From assembly GCA_000721375.1 (NCBI GenBank), contig JOGW01000002.1:885075-949074 (forward strand): a stretch of DNA of 64,000 nucleotides, read 5' to 3'. Position numbers and translations under genes: made by a program. Positions 15,974 to 23,472 of this stretch are shown piece after piece (position 1 is the first letter of the stretch; the number at the start of each line of letters is the position of its first letter). The notes beneath the pieces are model-generated. The model worked only from the letters and a program-made list of their open reading frames with translations, was not told the DNA's origin and searched no databases. Origin of the DNA: Streptomyces sp. NRRL B-3428 (GTDB lineage Bacteria > Actinomycetota > Actinomycetes > Streptomycetales > Streptomycetaceae).

Positions 15974-17158
15974 TCAGCCGGGCAGCCCGGCCGTGAGCAG
16001 TTCCACGAAGCCGACATCTTCCTTGGCGACACCGAAGACCTGCGCGCGAAGCAGGGTCCGCTCGGCCCAGGCGCGGTGCGGCTTCACCTCGTTCATCTTG
16101 TTCGTGTACGCGGAGCGCATCACGCCCCCGCCGCCCTTCTCGGGCCGCAGGATGTCCTGGGCATCGCTGAACTCCTCATGGCTGACGACCGACATCGCGT
16201 GCACCGGCAGCACATGGGACGGATGGATACAGGTCTTGCCGAGCAGTCCGTTGGCCCGGTCGAGCGCGATCTCGCGCAGCAGACCGTCCATGTCGTGCTC
16301 GATGAGTGCGGTACGCAGCTCCTGCGCCCGCCCCAGGAACGGGCTGGAGCGCAGCTGCGGCTTGAACATCCGCTCCTGGTGGCGGAAGTACTCCCACACA
16401 GGACCGGTCACCGTGAAGCCGGTGCCGTCGGCCCGCCCCAGCATGTTCACCACGTCGGCGATCACGGAGGCGACGATGTGCACGTCGTACGCGGTCATGT
16501 CCGGCGGCCTGCGCAGGCCGTACGCGGAACAGAAGTCGGTCACACCAAGGCGCAGCGCGAGCACCCGGTCGCGGTACTTGTCGACGGTGCGGGATATCCC
16601 GGCGAGGGTGTCGGCCCGGGACTCCAGGTGGAGCAGCTCGGGCGATTCGAGCACGGGCATCGCGAAAAGCCGCCGCCCGCAGGCCAGTTCGGCCGCGGTC
16701 AGCGCTTCGAGGAAGGGCACGCCGCGTTCCTCGGTGAACTTCGGCAGTACGAATCCGGACAGCAGCGATACGGAGGCGCCGAGCCGCCGTACGAGGTCGG
16801 GGATCTGCGCGGGCTCACGCACCCGCAGGAAGAGCAGTGGGAGATCCGCCGCGTCCGGAGGGGCGTGCGCCTCGCTCACGGAGGCGAGCGCGGCGAACTG
16901 CGTGACCAGGTTCGCCTCGGCCTCACCGACCTCGGCGTCATCGATGGAGTCCTCAAGACACAGCACCATCGAGACCACACCACGGCCGGCCTGCTTGCGG
17001 ATGTCCTCGGCGAGCTTCGGCCGGGTTGCGGGGCTGTACAGGGTCGCGCCGAGCGCGGTGGCGAGCAGCCCGGCAGGAGAGTCGGCAGTGAACTCGCACG
17101 GCTCTTGATGGAACAACTGCTTCCGTATCTCAGGCGCTATATGCCCGAAATGACGCAT
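15974..17158 (-). CDS. HpcH/HpaI-citrate lyase-like C-C lyase of the Ter operon
   Basis: 394 residues from the ATG at 17158, preceded by GGGGGAG. The TIM-barrel C-C lyase features are present: MVLCLEDSIDD near 75 (metal/acid ligand), LLFLRVREP, FVLPKFTEE, AMPVLESPELL and LRLGVTDFCSAYGLRR, ending with GKTCIHPSHV, typical of the CitE/HpcH superfamily. In Ter-linked clusters this lyase works with two PRTases, a HAD phosphatase and usually an ATP-grasp ligase. First gene of the minus-strand three-gene operon. The ATP-grasp partner is absent from this window. Confidence 0.85.
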   Translation of the reverse strand: MRHFGHIAPEIRKQLFHQEPCEFTADSPAGLLATALGATLYSPATRPKLAEDIRKQAGRGVVSMVLCLEDSIDDAEVGEAEANLVTQFAALASVSEAHAPPDAADLPLLFLRVREPAQIPDLVRRLGASVSLLSGFVLPKFTEERGVPFLEALTAAELACGRRLFAMPVLESPELLHLESRADTLAGISRTVDKYRDRVLALRLGVTDFCSAYGLRRPPDMTAYDVHIVASVIADVVNMLGRADGTGFTVTGPVWEYFRHQERMFKPQLRSSPFLGRAQELRTALIEHDMDGLLREIALDRANGLLGKTCIHPSHVLPVHAMSVVSHEEFSDAQDILRPEKGGGGVMRSAYTNKMNEVKPHRAWAERTLLRAQVFGVAKEDVGFVELLTAGLPG

Positions 17159-17388
17159 GAGACTCCCCCGTAACGACAAGGCGACATCTGGATGTGGCCG
17201 GTAATAGTACGTAGGGAGGTGTGTCGAGAGTTCCCTTCACGCATGAAATTCAGGTAACCCGGCCATGACCGACACTCTTGCATGTGTCGGATTCCGTCCA
17301 TAGCCCGTAGGGACCCGCCCTGATTCGGCACGGTCCCGGCGGGCCCCCACGTTGTCCCGGCGCGTACGCAGCAGGCAGGATGACCGTC
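17159..17388. other. Divergent control region of the Ter island
   Basis: About 230 bp separate the biosynthetic operon from the plus-strand TerD gene. It holds AT-richer patches (for example GGTAATAGTACG around 17200), and GTTACGGGGGAG serves as leader of the lyase gene. I see no strong palindrome or known boxes. Confidence 0.4.
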
Positions 17389-18189
17389 ATGACGCACACG
17401 ATGCTCAAGGGGTCGAACGTAGCGCTCGAAGCGAGCGCGGTACGCGCCGTGCTGCGCTGGGCCCCGAGCTCCGATGTGCCGGACGTGGACGCCTCCGCGC
17501 TGCTGCTCGGCGCGGACGGCCGGGTCCGCTCCGACGAGGACTTCGTCTTCTTCAACCAGCCGCGCCACCCCTCGGGCAAGGTCTGGCGTCTGGGCAAGAA
17601 GCGCCTGGCCGAGGGCCTGACCGACACGATCCAGGCGGATCTGGCGGGCCTCGACCAGGCCGTGGCCAAGATCCTCATCGTGGCCTCGGCCGAGGACGTG
17701 CCGTTCGCGCACGTCCGGTCGCTGCGTATCTCGGTGTACGACGCCGCGCAGAGCGGCGACAAGCCGTACGCCGTCTTCGACGTGAAGCCCGAGACGGGCA
17801 ACGAGACGGCGCTGATCTGCGGCGAGCTGTACCGGCGCAAGGACGGCTGGAAGTTCCGCGCGGTCGGTGAGGGCTATCTCAACGGCCTGGTCGGTCTGGC
17901 CACGGACTTCGGCATCTCGGTCGACGAGTCCGAGGCCAAGGAGGAGGCGGCCGCCGCACAGCCCGCCCCGGCCCCCGTCCCAGCCCAGCCGGCAGCGCCG
18001 TCGGAGCCCCAGCCGGCCTACGGCTATCCGCACCAGCCGGCGGCTCCCGCGCCCGCCACACAGCCCGCCTACGGCTATCCGCAGCCCGCGTCGCCGGGAC
18101 CCGCGTACGGCTATCCGCAGCCGGCCCCGCACACCCCCGACCCGAACTTCAAGCTGCCGCCCCAGGGCCCGCAGTTCATCGGCCGCTGA
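17389..18189 (+). CDS. TerD-domain stress protein with a Pro-rich PAYGYPQP tail
   Basis: 266 residues from the ATG at 17389, with AGGA 8 nt upstream; an ATG 9 nt earlier is also possible. Residues 1-175 form one TerD domain: MLKGSNVALEA, DVDASALLLGADGRVRSDEDFVFFNQP with acidic Ca-binding residues, and AVGEGYLNGLVGLATDFGI at the end. The tail is low complexity with four PAYGYPQPA-like repeats, ending KLPPQGPQFIGR. TerD proteins bind calcium and are tied to tellurite, acid and phage stress and, in Streptomyces, to differentiation. It faces the biosynthetic arm divergently. Confidence 0.92.
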   Translation: MTHTMLKGSNVALEASAVRAVLRWAPSSDVPDVDASALLLGADGRVRSDEDFVFFNQPRHPSGKVWRLGKKRLAEGLTDTIQADLAGLDQAVAKILIVASAEDVPFAHVRSLRISVYDAAQSGDKPYAVFDVKPETGNETALICGELYRRKDGWKFRAVGEGYLNGLVGLATDFGISVDESEAKEEAAAAQPAPAPVPAQPAAPSEPQPAYGYPHQPAAPAPATQPAYGYPQPASPGPAYGYPQPAPHTPDPNFKLPPQGPQFIGR

Positions 18190-18221
18190 CCGTGCGCCTC
18201 ATCCGCCGCTGACTCCGTGCC

Positions 18222-18965
18222 TCAACGGCCGCCGACCTTCGACTTGTAACCCCTGCCCCACTGCAGACCCCAGCCGTAGAGCCGGTCGAGCTCCGCCTGG
18301 AAGCCGTAGACGAACTTCACCTCGCGCCGCACCACCAGCTCGTCCTTGACGTTCTCGATGGAGACCACGGCGCAGGAACGCGCCTGCGGAGCCCGCTCGT
18401 CGAGCTCGATCTCGATCCGCGGACCGTTGCTCGGATAGAGCGTGACCTTGGCGTGCGTCCGGTCGAAGGCGGGCGTCTGGTCGTAGATGTAGACGAACAC
18501 GAGGAGCCGTCTGATGGACTCGCGATGGTCCAGATTGACGTAGATGGTCTCGCCCGACGGCGCCCCGAACCGGTCGTCGCCGCTGAGCTTCACGTACGGC
18601 GGTGCGTTGAGGTTCCCGAAGAAGCTGCCGAGCGGCTGGACCACGCCCTTGGAGCCGTCCGTCAGCTCGTACAGGCACCCTATGTCCAGGTCGACGTTGA
18701 CCACGCCCTGCGTATGTGCCTGCACCACGTCGGGTTTGAACATCTTGAACGGATGCCGCAGCAGACCGCTCTGCCGCGAGCGGCCCTCGATGTCCGACGT
18801 ACGCATCCGCCATGACAGGTTGACCCGCAGATTGCCGGTGGCCGCCCCCTGCTTGTTGAGGGACACCATGGGGTGCCGTTTGGTGAGTTCGATCGCGTTG
18901 GTCGCGGCACTTCCCGATTCGAATTGCGCGCTGCGCCCACGTCGCAGACCGTCCCAGAAGGACAT
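18222..18965 (-). CDS. TerA-like tellurium-resistance protein
   Basis: 247 residues from the ATG at 18965 (GGCGGG upstream). The sequence opens MSFWDGLRRGRSAQFESG, then carries VSLNKQGAATGNLRVNLSWRMRTSD, a VNVDLDIGCLYELTDGSKG segment resembling the TerD calcium site, FGAPSGETIYVNLDH, and a closing FVYGFQAELDRLYGWGLQWGRGY. These match actinobacterial TerA/TerD-superfamily proteins. It lies convergent with the previous TerD gene and upstream (in transcription) it follows the TerC/TerD genes on the same strand, so it likely belongs to the effector arm. Confidence 0.85.
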   Translation of the reverse strand: MSFWDGLRRGRSAQFESGSAATNAIELTKRHPMVSLNKQGAATGNLRVNLSWRMRTSDIEGRSRQSGLLRHPFKMFKPDVVQAHTQGVVNVDLDIGCLYELTDGSKGVVQPLGSFFGNLNAPPYVKLSGDDRFGAPSGETIYVNLDHRESIRRLLVFVYIYDQTPAFDRTHAKVTLYPSNGPRIEIELDERAPQARSCAVVSIENVKDELVVRREVKFVYGFQAELDRLYGWGLQWGRGYKSKVGGR

Positions 18966-19094
18966 CCCGCCCCCATTCCCGTACGAACCATCCCTGCGCA
19001 CACCTGATCCTGCCGCGAACGGCAGCGGGGCGGCCACGAGGTTCAGCACCTCGTGGCCGCCCCGCCTCAGAGCGTTCCCTGGTCTACGGGATGG

Positions 19095-20243
19095 TCACAC
19101 CCCGGACGTGACTTCGGACTTCTCGTCCGAGGCCGCGCCGCCGTCCCCTTCGGCCGCCGCGAGCGCGCGGTTGCGGCGCACCGAGGACCAGAAGGACCAG
19201 GCGATCAGGAGGACACCGACGAGACCGGTGATGACCTCGTGGATCTCGTACTGGATCGTGATGAGCAGGATCGCGGCCAGTGCACCGATCGCGTAGTGCG
19301 CACCGTGCTCCAGGTACACGTAGTCGTCCAGGGTGCCCTGGCGGACCAGGTAGACCGTGAGCGAACGGACGTACATGGCGCCGATACCGAGGCCGAGGGC
19401 CATGAGCACGATGTCGTTGGTGATGGCGAAGGCGCCGATGACACCGTCGAAGGAGAAGGACGCGTCGAGGACCTCGAGGTAGAGGAACATGAAGAACGCG
19501 GCCTTACCGGCCATGGCCACCGCGGAGCGCGGCTTGCCGGCCTTGGCTGCGGCTTCCTCTTCCTCGTGCTCGCGCTCCTCGTCCTCTTCGAGCTTGTTCT
19601 CGAAGTAGCCGGAGAGACCGCCCACGATCAGATACGTGATCAGACCGGCGACACCGGAGATGAGCACCGTCTGCGCCTTGTCCACATGCCCGGCGTGGGT
19701 GTGGGCGTTGACCGCGAAGGTCATCGAGGTGACGAGCAGGACCACAAGCGCGATGCAGACCGACAGCATGTCGACCTTGCCCAGCTTGGCCAGCGGACGC
19801 TCGATCCACTTCAGCCACTGGATGTCGCGCTCCTCGAAGATGAAGTCGAGGAAGATCATCAGCAGGAACATGCCACCGAACGCGGCGATCGACGCGTGCG
19901 CGTCGGTCACGTACTGCTCGTACAGGTCCTTGTTGTTCAGCGCCAGGTCGACAGCCTCGATCGGACCCAGCTTGGCGCTGATGGCGACGATCACGACGGG
20001 GAAGACCAGACGCATGCCGAAGACGGCGATGAGCACACCGATGGTGAGGAAGATCTTCTGCCAGAAGGCATTCATCTTCTTCAGGATCCCGGCGTTGACC
20101 ACCGCGTTGTCGAAGGACAGCGAGATCTCGAGGATGGACAGGATCGCGACGATCCCGAACCCGGTCCACCCCCCATAGAGAACCGCTGCGACCAGACCGA
20201 GCGCGGTGACCGCGAACGACCAGCCGAAGGTTTTCAGTACCAC
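19095..20243 (-). CDS. TerC-like integral membrane protein (DUF475)
   Basis: 382 residues with about nine hydrophobic helices. ILEISLSFDNAVVNAGIL near residue 38 and EVLDASFSFDGVIGAFAIT near 235 are paired repeats with conserved acidic residues characteristic of the TerC fold, which is implicated in Mn or other metal export. A charged loop (KLEEDEEREHEEEEAAAK) splits the two halves. GTG start at 20243. It lies between TerA-like and TerD genes on the same strand. TerC-TerD contacts at the inner face of the membrane are known in other bacteria, so a membrane docking role for the TerD proteins is plausible. Confidence 0.92.
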   Translation of the reverse strand: MVLKTFGWSFAVTALGLVAAVLYGGWTGFGIVAILSILEISLSFDNAVVNAGILKKMNAFWQKIFLTIGVLIAVFGMRLVFPVVIVAISAKLGPIEAVDLALNNKDLYEQYVTDAHASIAAFGGMFLLMIFLDFIFEERDIQWLKWIERPLAKLGKVDMLSVCIALVVLLVTSMTFAVNAHTHAGHVDKAQTVLISGVAGLITYLIVGGLSGYFENKLEEDEEREHEEEEAAAKAGKPRSAVAMAGKAAFFMFLYLEVLDASFSFDGVIGAFAITNDIVLMALGLGIGAMYVRSLTVYLVRQGTLDDYVYLEHGAHYAIGALAAILLITIQYEIHEVITGLVGVLLIAWSFWSSVRRNRALAAAEGDGGAASDEKSEVTSGV

Positions 20244-20313
20244 TGGCTACCCCATCGTTGTGTACGGGACTCCCCCGCGCCGAGTACGGAGAAGCCCCCC
20301 GCCGCGCGCGGCT

Positions 20314-20889
20314 TTACGAAACGTTGACCCCGAAGTCTAGAGCGATGCCCCGGAGCCCGGACGCGTACCCCTGGCCTACGGCCCGGAACTTCCACTCACC
20401 GCCGTAGCGGTAGACCTCACCGAAGATCATCGCGGTCTCCGTCGAGGCGTCCTCGGACAGGTCGTAGCGCGCCAGCTCCTGGCCGTCGGCCTGGTTGACG
20501 ACGCGGATGAATGCGTTGCTGACCTGGCCGAAGGTCTGTCCGCGGTTGTCCGCGTCATGGATCGAGACCGGGAAGACGATCTTCTCGACGTTGGCCGGCA
20601 CCTTGGAGAGGTCGATCAGGAGAGACTCGTCGTCACCGTCACCCTCACCAGTGAGGTTGTCGCCCGTGTGCTCGACGGAGCCGTCGGGGCTCTTGAGCTG
20701 GTTGTAGAAGATGAAGTACTCGTCGCCGAGCACTCGGCCTCCGCTGCACATCAGGGCGCTGGCGTCGAGGTCGAAGTCGGCTCCGGTGGTGGAGCGCGCG
20801 TCCCAGCCGAGCCCTACCAGCACCTGCGTGAGGTTGGGTGCGGCCTTGGAGAGGGAGACATTGCCTCCCTTTGCGAGCGTGACGCCCAT
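20314..20889 (-). CDS. terD: TerD calcium-binding stress protein (copy 1)
   Basis: 191 residues, a single TerD domain: [34 protein letters not shown], the acidic [18 protein letters not shown], the [14 protein letters not shown] strand and ALDFGVNVS at the end. Asp residues in DFDLDAS and GDDE are the known Ca ligands. GAGGACACGATC lies before the ATG. The neighbouring gene 21024-21599 is a close paralogue, with a perfect hairpin between them. A role in envelope or metal stress signalling is expected. Confidence 0.95.
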   Translation of the reverse strand: MGVTLAKGGNVSLSKAAPNLTQVLVGLGWDARSTTGADFDLDASALMCSGGRVLGDEYFIFYNQLKSPDGSVEHTGDNLTGEGDGDDESLLIDLSKVPANVEKIVFPVSIHDADNRGQTFGQVSNAFIRVVNQADGQELARYDLSEDASTETAMIFGEVYRYGGEWKFRAVGQGYASGLRGIALDFGVNVS

Positions 20890-20959
20890 GATCGTGTCCT
20901 CCCCGGAGTTCGTGGCGCGATGCTGCTGCGTTGGTGGAGCGGTACTGCTGGTCAAGGAC

Positions 20960-20992
20960 GTCCGGCGCCGCACTGCAAGTGCGGCGCCGGAC
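20960..20992 (-). terminator. Perfect 15-bp hairpin between the two terD genes
   Basis: GTCCGGCGCCGCACT, loop GCA, and AGTGCGGCGCCGGAC form a 15-bp perfect stem. It follows the stop of the upstream terD (copy 2) and precedes copy 1, so the duplicate genes probably have separate transcripts or a graded read-through. Confidence 0.8.
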
Positions 20993-21023
20993 GACGGGTA
21001 CTGCGGTGAAACCGGGTCGAACG

Positions 21024-21599
21024 TCAGACGTTCACGCCGAAGTCCTGCGCGATACCGCGCAGGCCCGAGGCATAGCCCTGGCCGATGGCACGGAACTTCC
21101 ACTCGGCACCGTTGCGGTACAGCTCACCGAAGACCATCGCGGTCTCGGTGGAAGCGTCCTCGGAGAGGTCGTAGCGCGCGATCTCCTGGTTGTTGGCCTG
21201 GTTCACGACGCGGATGAACGCGTTGCGCACCTGGCCGAACGACTGCTGGCGGTTCTCGGCGTCGTAGATCGAGACCGGGAAGACGATCTTGGAGATCTCG
21301 GCGGGCACGCCCGCCAGGTTCACCTTGATCGCCTCGTCGTCGCCCTCGCCCTCACCGGTGGTGTTGTCACCGGTGTGCTCGACGGAGCCGTCGGGGCTCT
21401 TGAGGTTGTTGAAGAAGACGAAGTTGCCGTCGCTGGTGACCTTGCCGTCCTCGCCGGTCAGGATGGCGCTGGCGTCGAGGTCGAAGTCCGTACCGGTGGT
21501 GGTACGGATGTCCCAGCCGAGGCCGACCGTGATGGCGGTCAGGCCGGGGGCCTCCTTGGTCAGCGAGACGTTGCCGCCCTTGCTGAGGCTGACTCCCAC
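21024..21599 (-). CDS. terD: TerD calcium-binding stress protein (copy 2)
   Basis: 191 residues from GTG at 21599, which has GGAGGACTC just upstream. The domain is complete: [73 protein letters not shown] and AQDFGVNV. It shares most residues with copy 1, so the pair arose by tandem duplication. A GC hairpin (GGGGCAGCGCCCC around 21623) lies in the leader. A 163-bp gap separates it from the peroxiredoxin gene on the same strand. Confidence 0.95.
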   Translation of the reverse strand: MGVSLSKGGNVSLTKEAPGLTAITVGLGWDIRTTTGTDFDLDASAILTGEDGKVTSDGNFVFFNNLKSPDGSVEHTGDNTTGEGEGDDEAIKVNLAGVPAEISKIVFPVSIYDAENRQQSFGQVRNAFIRVVNQANNQEIARYDLSEDASTETAMVFGELYRNGAEWKFRAIGQGYASGLRGIAQDFGVNV

Positions 21600-21762
21600 G
21601 AGTCCTCCAAAATAGTTTCCAGGGGCAGCGCCCCCGTGGTGCATTGGCATCGGATCAACGACTGGATCCTAGTGACGGGTTCCCGTGGCAAAAAGGCTCT
21701 TCGCCGCAAGGATCATCACGGATCGGATGTTCACCGGGAAGTCCCGGGAAAATCAGGGGAAA

Positions 21763-22269
21763 TCACAGCTTCCGGAGCGCGCTGACGTAGTCGTCGAGGT
21801 CGCGCGCGTCCGGCAGGGCATTGACCACACTCCAGCGCACGACGCCCTCCTTGTCGATGACGAAGGTGCCGCGCACCGCGCAGCCCTTGTCCTCGTCGAA
21901 GACCTCGTACGCCCTCGCGGCCTCGCCGTGCGGCCAGAAGTCGGACAGGAGCGGGAAGGTGAAACCCTCCTGCTCGGCGAAGACCCGCTGGCTGAAGGGG
22001 GCGTCGCAGGACACCGCGAGCAGCTGCACGTCGTCGTTGACGAACTTCGGCAGCTCGTCACGGAGCGCGGTCAGCTCGCCCGTACAGACCCCCGTGAAGG
22101 CGTACGGGTAGAACACGAGCACCACGTTCTTCTCGCCGCGCAGGTCGGCGAGCCTGATCGTCTCGCCATGCTGGGTCTTGAGCTCGAAGTCCGGAGCCTT
22201 CGTGCCGACGGCGATTCCCTGGGGTCTCCCCTGCTCGAGCGGAGCCGAGAGCTTGGGGATGGAAGCCAT
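21763..22269 (-). CDS. AhpE-type peroxiredoxin
   Basis: 168 residues from the ATG at 22269 (AAGGGA upstream); an ATG 24 nt earlier is less supported. Thioredoxin-fold AhpC/TSA domain: APDFELKTQHGETIRLADLRGEKNVVLVFYP, then the peroxidatic motif AFTGVCTGEL with Cys62, and a later AVSCDAPFSQ. The motif matches AhpE, a one-Cys type enzyme of actinobacteria that reduces peroxides and peroxynitrite. It is placed next to the Ter genes, in keeping with a stress cluster, though it has its own start. Confidence 0.9.
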   Translation of the reverse strand: MASIPKLSAPLEQGRPQGIAVGTKAPDFELKTQHGETIRLADLRGEKNVVLVFYPYAFTGVCTGELTALRDELPKFVNDDVQLLAVSCDAPFSQRVFAEQEGFTFPLLSDFWPHGEAARAYEVFDEDKGCAVRGTFVIDKEGVVRWSVVNALPDARDLDDYVSALRKL

Positions 22270-22371
22270 ACGTGTCCCTTCGGAGAGCCCCATGGGCCTG
22301 ATCGGGTGAATCCCACCCTATGCCCAGGCAGTGACAGGCACCTGTCCGGGCGGGGACACGGGCATGCAAGA

Positions 22372-22398
22372 ACCCCCGCCAACAGTGTTGGCGGGGGT
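22372..22398 (-). terminator. 13-bp palindromic hairpin behind the DUF3052 gene
   Basis: ACCCCCGCCAACA and TGTTGGCGGGGGT flank a single G, giving a strong stem whose tip opens to a small loop. On the minus strand TTCTTGC follows. It lies 74 nt past the DUF3052 stop. The rest of 22270-22472 shows nothing coding. Confidence 0.75.
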
Positions 22399-22472
22399 CA
22401 AGGCTCTGCAGACCGGGGTTCCAGGCGCTCCTGTTCGTCGCCCCTGGCGCCCCTGGCGGCAAATCCCTCAGC

Positions 22473-22901
22473 TCAGCGCTTCTTCGCGGCCTTCGGGGTG
22501 CTCAGACGGCTGGCCGTCCAGTCCTTGCCTGCGCTGATGCTCTTCGCGGCGGAGAGACCGGCGGTGGTCGAAGCCTCACCGATCTCACTCGGCTCGACGT
22601 AGCCGTCGCGGCCGGTCTTCGGGGTCAGAAGGAGGATGGAGCCGCCTTCCTCCATGTACGCGATGGCATCCACCAGCGCATCGGTCAGGTCCCCGTCGTC
22701 CTCACGGAACCAGAGCACCACGCCATCGGCCACATCGTCGTATTCCTCGTCGACGAGTTCGCTGCCGATGATCTTTTCGATGTCCTCGCGGAGCTCCTGG
22801 TCGACGTCGTCGTCGTAGCCGATCTCCTGGACCACCTGCTCGGGCTGGAAACCCAGCCTGGCGGCCAGGTTCGACTCCGCGTGGTCCGCGGTCGCGCTCA
22901 C
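22473..22901 (-). CDS. DUF3052 family protein
   Basis: 142 residues from GTG at 22901, which has GGAGG 7 nt upstream. The sequence is acidic and small: NLAARLGFQPEQVVQEIGYDDDVDQ, then DGVVLWFREDDGDLTDALVDA and SILLLTPKTGRDGYVEPSEIGEA, the core of DUF3052. The C-terminus is short and basic (STPKAAKKR). The family is confined to actinobacteria, is conserved next to aceE, and has no assigned function. Divergent from aceE. Confidence 0.88.
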   Translation of the reverse strand: MSATADHAESNLAARLGFQPEQVVQEIGYDDDVDQELREDIEKIIGSELVDEEYDDVADGVVLWFREDDGDLTDALVDAIAYMEEGGSILLLTPKTGRDGYVEPSEIGEASTTAGLSAAKSISAGKDWTASRLSTPKAAKKR

Positions 22902-23472
22902 GGATTGCCTCCTGATCATTTTTTTCGGATGTCGTTTGCTGCCTCGCGCGTGCGCGAAGCGTTGGCCGTAGTCCACACGGGCGGGGCGGATCGCGCAAGT
23001 ACCCGGCCGTCGAGACCGCCGAAACGGTGACGTTCCCGACCGTGTCACCGCAACTCAATGCCCGATTTTTCCGCGATCGGTGATTCATCCCACAGCGATA
23101 CGTCGGATTTACGGGCGCCTGCGGCAGGTAGGCGGAGCATATGGACCCCGACCCGTACGAAGCACGTACGGGAAAAATACAGCCGCCGGCCGTCGGATGT
23201 TCAGTCGGGACGGTCGGGTGGGGGTCCGGGCGGGGTCGGGGTGCGGGCGCCGCACGGCAGGGACCTTCGCCTGCCGCTCCGGGCCGAACGTCCCTGGGGA
23301 CTACGCCCCTTACGTGGGCGTATCGTTGCGATTTGGGCCGAACCCGCGCACGGGGCGCCGTCCCGGAGCCTTGGTTACTGCTCGGTACAGATGACGAGAG
23401 CAAAGCCCGGGTACACGATGGACAACGGCGCGAATCCCGTGCGGACAGCACTCCGACGAGCGAAGGAACAGC
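22902..23472. other. Long divergent region upstream of aceE
   Basis: 571 bp with no convincing gene. Near the DUF3052 side it has an unusual T run (ATTTTTTTCGG). An inverted repeat CGGTGAC (23025-23031) and GTCACCG (23044-23050) with a 12-bp spacer could bind a regulator of aceE. Further on there are AT-richer spots (CCCGATTTTTCCGCG, GGAAAAATACAG). Short frames are present but lack codon bias. It probably holds the aceE promoter and a long leader. Confidence 0.5.

Noticed and set aside
13470..17108. 1200-codon antisense frame over the Ter operon
   Set aside because: Kept open by third-position GC of the sense genes; no domain.
12619..21599. Secondary-metabolite gene cluster
   Set aside because: No synthase, carrier or tailoring set; genes fit the Ter stress module.
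22270..22472. Riboswitch or second tRNA
   Set aside because: Only a terminator-like stem is present; no cloverleaf or conserved aptamer core.
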